A stretch of 57,098 nucleotides of DNA from Streptomyces puniciscabiei (GCF_006715785.1 NZ_VFNX01000009.1:1-57098); one strand, 5' to 3'; counted from the stretch's first letter, positions 1 through 9,739 are shown. A program made the numbers and translations. The notes: generated from the sequence alone by a model not told the origin.

Positions 1-1667
1 CACCGGACTCCGGGATCGCGCTCGCCTGCGCGGCCGACGGGGAGAAGCTGACCGCCGAGTGCTTCGGGGACACGGTGGCGTGGGTGCCGTGGCGGCGGCC
101 CGGGTTCCAGCTCGGGCTGGACATCGCGGCGGTCAAGGCCGCCAACCCGCGGGCCGTCGGCTGCATCCTGGGCGGGCACGGCATCACCGCCTGGGGCGAC
201 AGTTCCGAGGAGTGCGAGCGCAACTCGCTGCACATCATCCGCACTGCCGAGGCGTTCTTGGCGGAGCGCGGGAAGGCCGAGCCCTTCGGGCCCGTGATCG
301 AGGGGTACGAGGCCCTTCCCGAGGCCGAGCGCCGGGAGCGGGCCGCGGCGCTCGCGCCGTACGTGCGGGCGCTCGCCTCGCTGGACAAGGCGCAGGTCGG
401 GCACTTCGACGACTCCGACGCCGTGCTGGACTTCCTCGCCCGCGCCGAGCACCCCCGGCTGGCCGCCCTCGGCACCTCCTGCCCCGACCACTTCCTGCGC
501 ACGAAGGTACGGCCGCTGGTGCTGGACCTGCCGCCGACCGCGCCGCTGGAGGAGGCCGTCGCCCGGCTCCAGGAGCTCCACGCGGCCTACCGCGAGGAGT
601 ACGCCGCCTACTACCAGCGGCACGCGGCCGCCGACTCCCCCGCCATGCGCGGCGCCGACCCGGCCATCGTGCTCGTCCCCGGTGTGGGCATGTTCAGCTT
701 CGGCAAGGACAAGCAGACCGCCCGCGTGGCCGGTGAGTTCTACGTCAACGCCATCCAGGTGATGCGCGGCGCCGAGGCGGTGTCGGCGTACGCGCCGATC
801 GAGGAGTCGGAGAAGTTCCGCATCGAGTACTGGGCGCTGGAGGAGGCCAAGCTCCGGCGGATGCCGAAGCCGAAGCCGCTGGCCACCCGGGTCGCCCTGG
901 TCACCGGGGCGGGCAGCGGGATCGGCAGGGCGATCGCGCACCGGCTGGTGACCGAAGGGGCGTGTGTCGTCGTCGCGGATCTCGACGGCGGCAACGCCGC
1001 CACGGCCGCCGAGGAGCTGGGCGGGCCCGACAAGGCCGTCGCCGTCACGGTGGACGTGACGGACGAGGAGCAGATCGCCGCTGCCTTCAGGGCGGCCGTG
1101 CTCGCCTTCGGCGGCGTCGACCTGGTCGTCAACAACGCCGGGATCTCCATCTCCAAGCCACTGCTGGAGACTTCGGCGCGCGACTGGGACCTGCAGCACG
1201 ACATCATGGCCCGCGGTTCCTTCCTCGTCTCGCGGGAGGCGGCGCGGGTGATGATCGCGCAGGGGCTGGGCGGTGACATCGTGTACATCGCGTCCAAGAA
1301 CGCCGTCTTCGCCGGGCCGAACAACATCGCCTACTCCGCCACCAAGGCCGACCAGGCCCATCAAGTACGGCTGCTGGCCGCCGAGTTGGGCGAGCACGGC
1401 ATCCGGGTCAACGGGGTCAACCCGGACGGTGTGGTGCGCGGTTCCGGGATCTTCGCGGGCGGCTGGGGCGCACAGCGGGCCGCGGTCTACGGGGTGCCGG
1501 AGGAGAAGCTGGGCGAGTTCTACGCCCAGCGGACCATCCTCAAGCGGGAGGTGCTGCCGGATCACGTCGCGAACGCCGTCTTCGCGCTGACCGGCGGCGA
1601 TCTCACCCACACCACCGGCCTGCACATCCCCGTGGACGCGGGTGTCGCGGCCGCGTTCCTGCGGTGA
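1..1667 (+). CDS. Bifunctional rhamnulose-1-phosphate aldolase/short-chain dehydrogenase, 5' partial
   Basis: Open from base 3 to the TGA at 1665-1667; the N-terminus lies outside the window and 554 residues are visible. The first part resembles class II aldolase domains of the RhaD type. The C-terminal part is a short-chain dehydrogenase with the Rossmann motif TGAGSGIG and the active-site YSATK. Such fusions cleave rhamnulose-1-phosphate to dihydroxyacetone phosphate and L-lactaldehyde and oxidise the aldehyde to lactate. The rhamnulokinase start overlaps its stop (GTGA), and lactate-oxidation genes follow, so product and next enzyme fit. Family assignment is strong; exact substrate is inferred from context. 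Confidence 0.9.
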   Translation, partial: PDSGIALACAADGEKLTAECFGDTVAWVPWRRPGFQLGLDIAAVKAANPRAVGCILGGHGITAWGDSSEECERNSLHIIRTAEAFLAERGKAEPFGPVIEGYEALPEAERRERAAALAPYVRALASLDKAQVGHFDDSDAVLDFLARAEHPRLAALGTSCPDHFLRTKVRPLVLDLPPTAPLEEAVARLQELHAAYREEYAAYYQRHAAADSPAMRGADPAIVLVPGVGMFSFGKDKQTARVAGEFYVNAIQVMRGAEAVSAYAPIEESEKFRIEYWALEEAKLRRMPKPKPLATRVALVTGAGSGIGRAIAHRLVTEGACVVVADLDGGNAATAAEELGGPDKAVAVTVDVTDEEQIAAAFRAAVLAFGGVDLVVNNAGISISKPLLETSARDWDLQHDIMARGSFLVSREAARVMIAQGLGGDIVYIASKNAVFAGPNNIAYSATKADQAHQVRLLAAELGEHGIRVNGVNPDGVVRGSGIFAGGWGAQRAAVYGVPEEKLGEFYAQRTILKREVLPDHVANAVFALTGGDLTHTTGLHIPVDAGVAAAFLR

Positions 1668-3112
1668 GCGGGCTCGTGAAGGCGTACGCCGCGGTCGACC
1701 TCGGCGCCTCCAGCGGGCGGGTGATGGTCGGCCGGGTCGGCCCGGACTCGCTGGAGCTGAGCGAGGCGCACCGGTTCCGCAACCGGCCGGTGCGCCTCGC
1801 GGAGGGGCTGCGCTGGGACATCCTCGCGCTGTACGGCGGGGTCCTGGACGGGCTGCGGGCGGCGGGCCAGGTGGCTTCCGTCGGCATCGACAGCTGGGCC
1901 GTCGACTACGGCCTGCTGGACGGGGACGGCGCCCTGCTGGGCAACCCGGTGCACTATCGCGACGCTCGCACCGAGGGTGTGCCGGAGAAGGTGTGGGCGA
2001 CCGTGCCGGCCGCCCAGCTGTACGCGGCGACGGGCATCCAGTACGCGCCCTTCAACACCCTGTACCAGCTGACGGCGGCCCGCGAGAGGCGCCAACTGTG
2101 CTCTGCGGAACGGCTGTTGCTCGTCCCGGACCTGGTGTCGTACTGGCTGACCGGCGAGCAGGGCACCGAGCTGACCAACGCGTCCACCACCCAGCTCGTC
2201 GATCCGCGGACGCGGACGTGGGCACACGGCATCGCCGAGCGGCTCGGTATCGACCTCACCCTGTTCGCGCCGCTGCGGCAGCCCGGTGATCCGGCCGGGC
2301 TGCTGCGCCCTGAGGTGCTGGAGGAGACCGGGCTGACCGGTCCCGTGCCGGTGACGGCCGTCGGCTCGCACGACACCGCCTCCGCGGTGGCCGCCGTCCC
2401 GGCGACCGGTGAGTCCTTCGCCTACATCTGCACCGGCACCTGGTCCCTGGCGGGACTGGAGCTGACCGCTCCGGTGCTCACCGAGGAGAGCCGGCACGCG
2501 AACTTCACCAACGAGCTGGGGCTCGACGGCACGGTCCGGTATCTGCGCAACATCATGGGGCTGTGGCTGCTCCAGGAGTGCCAACGGAACTGGGGCGAGC
2601 CGGACTTGGGGCTGCTGTTGCGTGAGGCCGGTACCGTGCCCACGCTGCGCTCGGTGGTGGACGCCGGGGACGAGAGGTTCCTGGCGCCGGGGCGGATGCC
2701 GGAGCGGATCGCCGAGGCCTGCCGGGCGTCCGGGCAGCCGGTCCCGCAGACGCGGGCCGAGGTCACCCGGTGCGTCCTGGACTCGCTGGCCCTCGCCCAC
2801 CGACGGGCCGTCGAGGACGCACAGCGGCTGGCCGACCATCCGGTGGACGTGGTGTACCTCGTCGGGGGCGGCACCCGCAACGCGCTGCTGTGCCAGCTGA
2901 CCGCCGACGCCTGCGGGCTGCCCGTGGTCGCGGGCGCCACGGAGGCGGCGGCCCTCGGCAACGTCCTGGTCCAGGCGCGCGCCCACGGGCTCGTCGGCGG
3001 CCTGCCCGCGATGCGCCGGCTGCTCAGCCGCACACAGCCGCTGACCCGGTACGCGCCCCGTGGCGACGGCGCCCGCTGGCGGGAGGCCGCGGCGCGGCTC
3101 GCCACACGGTGA
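1664..3112 (+). CDS. rhaB: Rhamnulokinase (FGGY family)
   Basis: 482 residues starting GTG at 1664, overlapping the previous stop by 4 bases, so translation is coupled. FGGY kinase signatures are visible: the N-terminal phosphate loop AAVDLGASSGRVMVG, the substrate-site stretch GIDSWAVDYGLLD, and the C-terminal ATPase-fold motifs GTWSLAG and VGGGTRNALLCQLTAD. It phosphorylates L-rhamnulose to the 1-phosphate used by the upstream aldolase. Length is normal for the family. A 72-base gap separates it from the lut genes, which may form the same or a second transcription unit. Confidence 0.93.
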   Translation: MSGLVKAYAAVDLGASSGRVMVGRVGPDSLELSEAHRFRNRPVRLAEGLRWDILALYGGVLDGLRAAGQVASVGIDSWAVDYGLLDGDGALLGNPVHYRDARTEGVPEKVWATVPAAQLYAATGIQYAPFNTLYQLTAARERRQLCSAERLLLVPDLVSYWLTGEQGTELTNASTTQLVDPRTRTWAHGIAERLGIDLTLFAPLRQPGDPAGLLRPEVLEETGLTGPVPVTAVGSHDTASAVAAVPATGESFAYICTGTWSLAGLELTAPVLTEESRHANFTNELGLDGTVRYLRNIMGLWLLQECQRNWGEPDLGLLLREAGTVPTLRSVVDAGDERFLAPGRMPERIAEACRASGQPVPQTRAEVTRCVLDSLALAHRRAVEDAQRLADHPVDVVYLVGGGTRNALLCQLTADACGLPVVAGATEAAALGNVLVQARAHGLVGGLPAMRRLLSRTQPLTRYAPRGDGARWREAAARLATR

Positions 3113-3184
3113 GCGGCGGTCTCCCTTCGGCGGTGTTCGCCGACTACCCTGCACTCGTCCGATGACCGACCCCGAGGAGCCGCG

Positions 3185-3940
3185 ATGCGTGTCGCCCTGT
3201 TCCTGACCTGTGTCAACGACACGCTCTATCCGGACACCGGCCGTGCCGTGGTGAAGCTGCTGACCAGACTGGGTGTCGACATCGACTTCCCGAAGGGCCA
3301 GAGCTGCTGCGGGCAGGCGCACTACAACACCGGTTACCGGCACGACGCCGAGCCGCTGGCCCGGCACTTCTCCGATGTCTTCCGCGAGTACGACGCGATC
3401 GTCACTCCCTCCGGATCCTGCGGGGCGATGGTGCGGGAGCTGTATCCGCGGATGGGCGAGCGGGCGCGCGCCGAGGGCCGCGGGGACTCGCTGGCGCGGA
3501 CGCTGGCGCCGGTGGTGCCGAAGACGTACGAGCTGACCGAGTTCCTGGTGGACGTGCTGGGGGTGACGGACGTCGGTGCCTACTACCCGCACAAGGTCAC
3601 CTATCACCCCACCTGCCACGGGCTGCGCGGCCTCGGGCTGGGCGACCGGCCGCACCGGCTGCTGCAGGCCGTCAAGGGCCTGGAGCTGCTGGAGTTGCCG
3701 GGTGCCGAGGAGTGCTGCGGTTTCGGTGGCACGTTCGCGCTGAAGAACGCCGAGGTGTCGGCCGCGATGGGCACGGACAAGGTGCGCAACGCCGAGTCGA
3801 CCGGGGCCGAGGTGCTGTGCGCGGCGGACAACTCGTGTCTGATGCACATCGGCGGCACCATGAGCCGCCTGGAGGTGGGCATGCGGCCGGTGCACATCGC
3901 GGAGATCCTGGCGAGCACGGAGGAGGAACCGGCGGCATGA
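3185..3940 (+). CDS. lutA: Lactate utilisation protein A, (Fe-S)-binding oxidoreductase subunit
   Basis: 251 residues, ATG at 3185 after a GAGG ribosome-binding site. It has two cysteine-rich CCG domains (QSCCGQAH near residue 40 and EECCGFGG near residue 178), the heterodisulfide-reductase-type motif of LutA/YkgE proteins. LutABC oxidises L-lactate to pyruvate, and this subunit is thought to pass electrons through Fe-S clusters. The stop overlaps the start of lutB (ATGA). The position after the rhamnose genes, whose pathway ends in lactaldehyde/lactate, suggests co-use. Confidence 0.92.
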   Translation: MRVALFLTCVNDTLYPDTGRAVVKLLTRLGVDIDFPKGQSCCGQAHYNTGYRHDAEPLARHFSDVFREYDAIVTPSGSCGAMVRELYPRMGERARAEGRGDSLARTLAPVVPKTYELTEFLVDVLGVTDVGAYYPHKVTYHPTCHGLRGLGLGDRPHRLLQAVKGLELLELPGAEECCGFGGTFALKNAEVSAAMGTDKVRNAESTGAEVLCAADNSCLMHIGGTMSRLEVGMRPVHIAEILASTEEEPAA

Positions 3941-5415
3941 GCGGAACGTTCGTCGGCATGCCGGCCTTTCCGAAGGCGGCTCACGACGCCCTGGACAACA
4001 CGACCCTGCGGGGCAATCTGCGGCACGCGACCCACACCATCCGCGCCAAACGGGCCCGTGCGGTGGCCGAGTTGGACGACTGGGCGGAGCTGCGCGAGGC
4101 GGGCCGCCGGATCAAGGACCACACGCTGCGCCATCTCGACCGCTACCTGGAGCGGTTGGAGGAGTCGGTGACCGCGGCGGGCGGTACCGTCCACTGGGCC
4201 GCGGACGCCGACGAGGCCAACCGCATCGTGGCCGACCTGGTCAAGGCGACCGGCGAGTCGGAGGTCGTCAAGGTCAAGTCGATGGCCACACAGGAGATCG
4301 GGCTCAACGAAGCCCTGGAGAAGGAGAGCATCCGGGCCTACGAGACCGATCTCGCCGAGCTCATCGTGCAGCTGGGCAAGGACCGGCCCTCGCACATCCT
4401 GGTGCCGGCCATCCACCGCAACCGGGGTGAGATCCGGGACATCTTCCGCTCCGAGATGGCCGCGTGGGGCCGCCCCGCCCCCGAGGACCTGACCGACACT
4501 CCGGCCGAACTCGCCGAGGCCGCGCGGCTGCACCTGCGGGAGAAGTTCCTGCGCGCCAAGGTCGGCATCTCCGGCGCCAACTTCATGGTCGCCGAGACCG
4601 GCACCCTCGTCGTCGTGGAGTCCGAGGGCAACGGCCGGATGTGCCTGACCCTGCCGGAGACGCTCATCTCGGTCGTCGGCATCGAGAAGATCGTCCCCAC
4701 CTGGCGGGACCTGGAGGTCTTCCTGCAGACCCTCCCCCGCTCCTCCACCGCCGAGCGCATGAACCCCTACACGTCGATGTGGACCGGCACCACGGACGGC
4801 GACGGCCCCCGGACCTTCCACCTCGTCCTGCTCGACAACGGCCGCACCGACACCCTCGCCGACCGGGTCGGCCGCCAGGCCCTGCGCTGCATCCGCTGCT
4901 CCGCCTGCCTGAATGTGTGCCCGGTGTACGAGCGGGCGGGCGGACACGCCTACGGCTCGGTCTATCCCGGTCCGATCGGCGCGATCCTCAGCCCCCAACT
5001 CCGGGGCACCGCGAGCGAGATCGACGCCTCGCTGCCGTACGCCTCGTCGCTGTGCGGCGCCTGCTACGAGGTCTGCCCGGTCGCCATCGACATCCCCGAG
5101 GTGCTGGTGCACCTGCGGGAGCGGGTGGTGGAGGGCGGTCCGGCGGTCCGGCAGGGCAACAGGGTGCTGCTGAAACCGGCCAAGGGGCACGCCGCCGAGC
5201 GGGCGGCCATGCGCGCGGCACGCTGGGCGTTCACCCACCCCGGCGCCCTGCGCACCGGCCAGCGCCTCGCCTCCCGCACCCGCCGGCTTCACCCCCGTAC
5301 CCTGCCGGGCCCGGGCAAGGCGTGGAGCGCCACCCGGGACCTGCCCGCCGTACCGGCGGAACCGTTCCGGGACTGGTGGCAGCGCACCCGTGGTGGAAAG
5401 GACGGCGCCAAGTGA
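3937..5415 (+). CDS. lutB: Lactate utilisation protein B, 4Fe-4S protein
   Basis: 492 residues from the ATG at 3937, which overlaps the lutA stop and has GGAGGA just upstream; the longer open frame to 3712 is overlap with lutA. An N-terminal DUF162-like region (LVVVESEGNGRMC) precedes two ferredoxin-type clusters, CIRCSACLNVCPVYE and CGACYEVCPVAID. The C-terminal tail is typical of LutB/YkgF. It carries the electron-transfer clusters of the lactate dehydrogenase complex. The stop overlaps the lutC GTG start. Confidence 0.93.
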   Translation: MSGTFVGMPAFPKAAHDALDNTTLRGNLRHATHTIRAKRARAVAELDDWAELREAGRRIKDHTLRHLDRYLERLEESVTAAGGTVHWAADADEANRIVADLVKATGESEVVKVKSMATQEIGLNEALEKESIRAYETDLAELIVQLGKDRPSHILVPAIHRNRGEIRDIFRSEMAAWGRPAPEDLTDTPAELAEAARLHLREKFLRAKVGISGANFMVAETGTLVVVESEGNGRMCLTLPETLISVVGIEKIVPTWRDLEVFLQTLPRSSTAERMNPYTSMWTGTTDGDGPRTFHLVLLDNGRTDTLADRVGRQALRCIRCSACLNVCPVYERAGGHAYGSVYPGPIGAILSPQLRGTASEIDASLPYASSLCGACYEVCPVAIDIPEVLVHLRERVVEGGPAVRQGNRVLLKPAKGHAAERAAMRAARWAFTHPGALRTGQRLASRTRRLHPRTLPGPGKAWSATRDLPAVPAEPFRDWWQRTRGGKDGAK

Positions 5416-6053
5416 GCAGCAGGGAACGGATCCTGGGCCGGGTACGGCGCGCGCTCGCCGATGTGGCGCCGGACGAGCGGCCGTACGAGGAGGCCGTGGG
5501 CCGGGACTATCTGCGGGAGCACGGCGGCCGTACGACCGGGCAGACGGTGGAGCTGCTGGCGGAGAACCTGGCGGACTACCGGGCGATCGTGCACCGCGCC
5601 ACCGACGAGGAGATGCCGCATCTCGTCATGCGGCTGCTGGCCCGGCGTGGCTCGCAGGAGGTGCTGGTACCGCCGGGGCTGCCACCGGCGTGGCTGGCCG
5701 CCGCCGACCCGGTGCGGATCCATGACCGGGCGGTGAGCACAGCGCAGCGGCTGGACCGGGTCGGCAGTGTGGTGACGGGGTGTGCCGTGGCGATCGCCGA
5801 GACCGGCACGATCGTCCTGGACGGCTCCCCCGACCAGGGCCGGCGCCGTATCTCGCTCATCCCCGACCACCACATCTGTGTCGTCCGGGTGCCGGACCAG
5901 GTGGTCTCCTCGGTCCCGCAGGCCCTCGAACGCCTCGACCCGGCCCGCCCGTTGACCTGGATCTCCGGCCCGTCGGCCACGAGCGACATCGAGCTGGACC
6001 GGGTGGAGGGCGTGCACGGTCCGCGCACGCTGGAAGTGATCCTGCTGAGCTGA
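5412..6053 (+). CDS. lutC: Lactate utilisation protein C (DUF162)
   Basis: 213 residues, GTG at 5412 overlapping the lutB stop (GTGA). The DUF162 core is visible: TGCAVAIAETGTIVLDG, then the conserved DHHICVV and the WISGPSATSDIELDRVEGVHGP ending typical of LutC/YkgG. It is the third subunit of the LutABC lactate oxidase. The long upstream open frame is a shadow of lutB. This closes a tightly coupled three-gene operon. Confidence 0.92.
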   Translation: MSSRERILGRVRRALADVAPDERPYEEAVGRDYLREHGGRTTGQTVELLAENLADYRAIVHRATDEEMPHLVMRLLARRGSQEVLVPPGLPPAWLAAADPVRIHDRAVSTAQRLDRVGSVVTGCAVAIAETGTIVLDGSPDQGRRRISLIPDHHICVVRVPDQVVSSVPQALERLDPARPLTWISGPSATSDIELDRVEGVHGPRTLEVILLS

Positions 6054-6067
6054 TCCGGCGTCACCTC

Positions 6068-6240
6068 CGGCACGGCTGGGCAACGAGGCCTCCGGGGTGG
6101 TGGAGGCGATCGGACCGGGGGGCGGGAATCGCGGCGGGCAAGGCGGTCAACGTCGTACCGAACTTCCCCCACAACGACCACGGCGTGTACCGCGTAGGGG
6201 CGACGGTGGAGATCGGCGGCATGCGGGCCGCGGACGTGGC
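6068..6240 (+). pseudogene. Fragment of a medium-chain (zinc-type) alcohol dehydrogenase
   Basis: Two short pieces in different frames read as the N-terminal half of an MDR-family dehydrogenase. RLGNEASGVVEAIGPG comes first, then after a frame change AAGKAVNVVPNFPHNDHGVY, the usual stretch after the GxExxG motif. Nothing precedes or follows it, so it is a decayed remnant between lutC and the convergent TetR gene. The rest of 6241-6398 shows no gene. Confidence 0.55.
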
Positions 6241-6398
6241 GGGTGTGACCGCGGCCTCCAGCGCAGGATCCAGCGGCGGGTGCTCAGACAGGCACCGCAG
6301 ATCCATGCGTTGTGCGCGAGGCAGTCGTCCGGGGGCTCTCGCGCCCACGCTTCGGCAGCCGCCCATCCGGACACAGCCGGCGCCCCTCCGGGGCGCTG

Positions 6399-6971
6399 CT
6401 AGTGCACCCCCGCCGCATCCAGCAGCGCCGTCGCCGTGGCCGTCGCCAGTCCGTCGTCCAGGCGTTCCACCCCGGCACCGGCCCGCGCGCTGGCGCCGTC
6501 GAAGATCAGGAGGAGCTGGCGGGCGAGCAGCTCGGGGTCACGGGCGCCGCCGCGCTCCGCCTCGGCGCGAAGGGTCCCGGCCAGCCGCTCCTTGACGCGC
6601 CGGGCGACCTCGGTCGCCGGATGCCCTGGGTCCTTCAGCTCCACCAGGACGGCCAGATAGGGGCAGCCGTGGTAGTCGGCGGCCACGGAGGCCTGCTCAA
6701 GACGTTCGAAGACGTACAGGATGCGCTCGCGCGGGGTGGCGGCCTCCGGGTCGGGATGTGCGAGCTGGGCGTCGTACCAGGGGATGCGGCGTTCCAGGCC
6801 CGCGGCCAGCATCGCGTCCTTGCTCGGGAAGAACTGGTACATCGAACGCTTGGAGACGCCCGCCTCGCGGCACAGCGCCTCGATGCCGACGGAGACGCCC
6901 TCGCGGTAGGAGAGCCGGGCGGCCGCGTCGAGCAGCCGGTCGCGCGGGGACACCTTGTCGGGGGAAGCCAT
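6399..6971 (-). CDS. TetR family transcriptional regulator
   Basis: 190 residues. The N-terminal TetR helix-turn-helix is clear (RLLDAAARLSYREGVSVG through AGVSKRSMYQFFPSKDAML, residues about 11-57), followed by a ligand domain of TetR_C type with the YHGCPYLAV motif common in streptomycete members. It is divergent from the MoxR/VWA pair, with two short palindromes in the 154-base intergenic region. It probably represses itself and/or that pair; the ligand is unknown. Confidence 0.88.
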   Translation of the reverse strand: MASPDKVSPRDRLLDAAARLSYREGVSVGIEALCREAGVSKRSMYQFFPSKDAMLAAGLERRIPWYDAQLAHPDPEAATPRERILYVFERLEQASVAADYHGCPYLAVLVELKDPGHPATEVARRVKERLAGTLRAEAERGGARDPELLARQLLLIFDGASARAGAGVERLDDGLATATATALLDAAGVH

Positions 6972-7006
6972 GCAGCGAGGTTAACCGGAGGCGCGGACGA
7001 ATGGAA

Positions 7007-7082
7007 ACCGATCGGTGTATATCGCTCGGCGGGCCGGCCGTAGCGAGCCGGTCCACGTGACACGGCGACTGAACAAGCGCTT
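7007..7082. promoter_or_regulatory. Divergent regulatory region with two palindromes
   Basis: Between the TetR gene and the MoxR-type gene lie ACCGATCGGT (7007-7016) and AAGCGCTT (7075-7082, in the context ACAAGCGCTTAG). Perfect short palindromes of this kind often act as TetR operators. Which one is bound, if either, cannot be decided from sequence. Confidence 0.4.
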
Positions 7083-7125
7083 AGATAGGAGTCCGGACCC
7101 TGCTACCGACCTGCCGGAGGCCCCG

Positions 7126-7983
7126 TTGTTCACGTCCGTCGACGACGTCTCCGCCCGCCTCGCCGAGACCGGCTACCTCGCCTCGCCCGCCGTCGCCACG
7201 ACCGTGTTCCTCGCCGACCGGCTCGGTAAGCCGCTGCTGGTGGAGGGCCCGGCCGGGGTCGGGAAGACCGAGCTGGCCAAGGCGGTCGCCCAGGTGGCCG
7301 GAGCCCGGCTGGTCCGGCTGCAGTGCTACGAGGGCGTGGACGAGTCCCGCGCGCTGTACGAGTGGAACCACGCCAAGCAGCTGCTGCGGATCAGCGCGGG
7401 CCGCGACGAGAGCTGGGACGAGACCCGCACCGACATCTTCAGCGAGGAGTTCCTGCTCCCCCGCCCGCTGCTCACCGCCATCCGCAGTGCGGAGCCGACG
7501 GTGCTGCTGATCGACGAGACCGACAAGGCCGACGTCGAGATGGAGGGACTGCTGCTGGAGGTGCTCAGCGACTTCCAGATCACGGTCCCGGAGCTGGGCA
7601 CGGTCACCGCGACCCGCCGCCCGTTCGTCGTCCTCACCTCCAACGCCGGCCGGGAGCTGTCCGAGGCCCTGCGCCGCCGCTGCCTGTTCCTGCACATCGG
7701 CTTCCCCGAGGAGGAGCTGGAACGGCGGATCGTACGGCTGAAGGTGCCGGGCCTGACCGCGGCGCTGGCCGAGTCGGTGGTCCGGGTGGTCGGGGCGCTG
7801 CGCGCGATGGACCTGCGCAAGGTGCCGTCCGTCGCGGAGACCATCGACTGGGCGCGCACCCTGCTGGCGCTGGGCGCCGACACCCTGGACGAGACGGTCG
7901 TACGGGACAGCCTCGGGGTGATCCTCAAGCATCAGGACGACATCCAGAAGGCGGCGGCGAAGCTCGACCTGGACGCGCTGTGA
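7126..7983 (+). CDS. MoxR-type AAA ATPase
   Basis: 285 residues if started at TTG 7126, which has GGAGG five bases upstream; the open frame reaches back further but has no good start. Walker A is GPAGVGKTE, Walker B LLIDETDKAD, and sensor/arginine-finger stretches SNAGRELSEALRRRC follow. MoxR ATPases (CoxD-like) act with VWA-domain partners to remodel or insert metal into target proteins. The next gene starts inside this stop codon and encodes such a VWA protein. No target oxidoreductase is adjacent. Confidence 0.9.
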   Translation: MFTSVDDVSARLAETGYLASPAVATTVFLADRLGKPLLVEGPAGVGKTELAKAVAQVAGARLVRLQCYEGVDESRALYEWNHAKQLLRISAGRDESWDETRTDIFSEEFLLPRPLLTAIRSAEPTVLLIDETDKADVEMEGLLLEVLSDFQITVPELGTVTATRRPFVVLTSNAGRELSEALRRRCLFLHIGFPEEELERRIVRLKVPGLTAALAESVVRVVGALRAMDLRKVPSVAETIDWARTLLALGADTLDETVVRDSLGVILKHQDDIQKAAAKLDLDAL

Positions 7984-9347
7984 CCGCGGTCGCAGACCGG
8001 ATCACCGGGCTGGTCGGGGCGCTGCGCGCGCACGGCGTGCGGATCGGCACCGGCGAGACCGTGGACGCGGCCCGCGCGGTGGAGGCGCTGGGGCTCACGG
8101 ACCGGGAGCGGCTGCGCGAGGGGCTGGCCGCGACGCTGCTGCACGGGCCCGCTCAGCGCGCGGTGTTCGACCCGGTCTTCGACCTGTACTTCCCGCGCAC
8201 GGTCGGCGGCCTCCACCGCCCCGGCGGCGCCGGCCGGGACGAGCTGCGCGACCGGCTGGCCGAGGCGCTGGCCACCGACGACCAGGCGCTGATGGCCCAG
8301 TTGGCGGCGGAGGCGGTCGACGGCCTGGGTGGCTACGGCAGTTCACCCGGCTCGGACGGCTGGTCGGCCTACCAGACGCTGGACCGACTGCGTCCGCAGA
8401 CCCTGTTGGCCCGGGTGCGGGCGGATGTACGGGGCCGCGAGGGGACCGGCGCCAGGACCGGGGCCGGTTTCGCGGACCGGCTGCTGGACGACGAGATCCG
8501 GCGCCGTATCGAGGAGTTCCGGCGGATGGTCGGGGCGGAGGCGCGGCGCCGGGTCGCCGAGCGGCGCGGGCGGGACGAGATCGCCCGGCGCGGTGTCGTG
8601 CCGACCGCGGACCGGGTCGACTTCCTGTCCGCGAACCGGGACCAACTGGCCGAGCTGCGCAGGGCGGTCCAGCCGCTCGCGCGCAAGCTGGCCACCCGGC
8701 TCGCCGCACGCCGGCGCCGGGCCGCGCGCGGCACCGTCGACCTGCGCCGCACCCTGCGCTCCTCGCTGTCGACGGGCGGGGTGCCGATGCGTCCGGTGCT
8801 GCGCCGGCGCCGCCCGGTCCGCCCCGAACTGGTGCTTCTCTGCGACGTGTCCGGGTCGGTGTCGGGCTTCTCCGACTTCACGATGCTGCTGGTGCAGGCG
8901 CTGCACGACCAGTTCAGCAAGGTCCGCGTGTTCGCCTTCGTCAACCGGCTCGACGAGGTGACCGGCCTGCTCGACCACGGCCGCGCCGACCCCGACGGGC
9001 TCGGCGCCCGCATCCACGCCGAGGCCACGCTCACCGGCTGGCACGGCAGCAGCGACTACGGCGTGGCCCTCGGCGAGTTCACGGCGCGGTACGGCACCGC
9101 GGTGGGCCCGCGCACGACCGTGTTCGTCCTCGGTGACGCCCGGACGAACATGAGCGACCCGAACCTGGCCGCCGTACGGGAGGTCGCAGGGCGGGCGCGG
9201 CGCGTGTACTGGCTGAACCCCGAGCCTCGCGACCGGTGGGGCAGCGGCGACTCGGCCGCGCCCGCGTACGCCGAGCTGGTCGAGATGCACGAGTGCCGTA
9301 CGGCCCGTCAGCTCAGCGCGCTGATCGCCCGGCTGCTGCCGGTGTGA
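7980..9347 (+). CDS. VWA domain-containing CoxE-like protein
   Basis: 455 residues, GTG at 7980 overlapping the ATPase stop. The N-terminal half is helical and arginine-rich. The C-terminal half is a von Willebrand A domain with the metal-site motif DVSGSVSGFSDF, and HGSSDYG and VFVLGDARTN downstream, as in CoxE family proteins. It is the co-chaperone of the upstream MoxR ATPase. Because the pair is not beside CO-dehydrogenase genes, its client is unknown. Confidence 0.9.
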   Translation: MTAVADRITGLVGALRAHGVRIGTGETVDAARAVEALGLTDRERLREGLAATLLHGPAQRAVFDPVFDLYFPRTVGGLHRPGGAGRDELRDRLAEALATDDQALMAQLAAEAVDGLGGYGSSPGSDGWSAYQTLDRLRPQTLLARVRADVRGREGTGARTGAGFADRLLDDEIRRRIEEFRRMVGAEARRRVAERRGRDEIARRGVVPTADRVDFLSANRDQLAELRRAVQPLARKLATRLAARRRRAARGTVDLRRTLRSSLSTGGVPMRPVLRRRRPVRPELVLLCDVSGSVSGFSDFTMLLVQALHDQFSKVRVFAFVNRLDEVTGLLDHGRADPDGLGARIHAEATLTGWHGSSDYGVALGEFTARYGTAVGPRTTVFVLGDARTNMSDPNLAAVREVAGRARRVYWLNPEPRDRWGSGDSAAPAYAELVEMHECRTARQLSALIARLLPV

Positions 9348-9448
9348 TCGACTGGTCGCGAACGACGTCGACCGGCGCCGGATCACCATCCGGTCGGCGC
9401 CGGTCCGCATCTGCGCCGCACCTGCTCCGCACCGAGGGGCGTACGCCG

Positions 9449-9665
9449 TGAGCCACTCCCTGACCGGTCTGGGCGGCGGCGGAAACAAGATCCGCAAACT
9501 GGAGTGGACGGTGGGCGCGGCCCTCGCCGAGGGCGCGGACACGCACGTGACCACGGGCGCCCCGCAGAGCAACCACGCCCGGCTGACCGCCGCCGCGGCC
9601 CCCCGGCTGGGCCTGTCCCCCGTCCTCGTCCTCGGGCGCCGACCGCAGACCGGCGTGCCAGAGCG
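9449..9665 (+). pseudogene. Fragment of a D-cysteine desulfhydrase/ACC deaminase-type PLP enzyme
   Basis: From 9449 the plus strand reads SHSLTGLGGGGNKIRKLE and then VTTGAPQSNHARLTAAAAPRLGL, the PLP-lysine and serine-rich loop regions of D-cysteine desulfhydrase/1-aminocyclopropane-1-carboxylate deaminase proteins. The normal N-terminal ~40 residues and the whole C-terminal two thirds are missing. It is a truncated remnant directly after the VWA gene. Confidence 0.7.
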
Positions 9666-9739
9666 GGCCTCATCCGGGCGATCCGGCTCGACGGCACCCC
9701 GGCGATGGCGGGTGCGGAAAAATTGGTCGGCCGTCGCCT

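Noticed and set aside
1562..3895. 777-residue open frame on the minus strand
   Set aside because: It is antisense to rhaB and lutA, its translation is His/Arg/Pro-rich without motifs, and both genes beneath have full family signatures.
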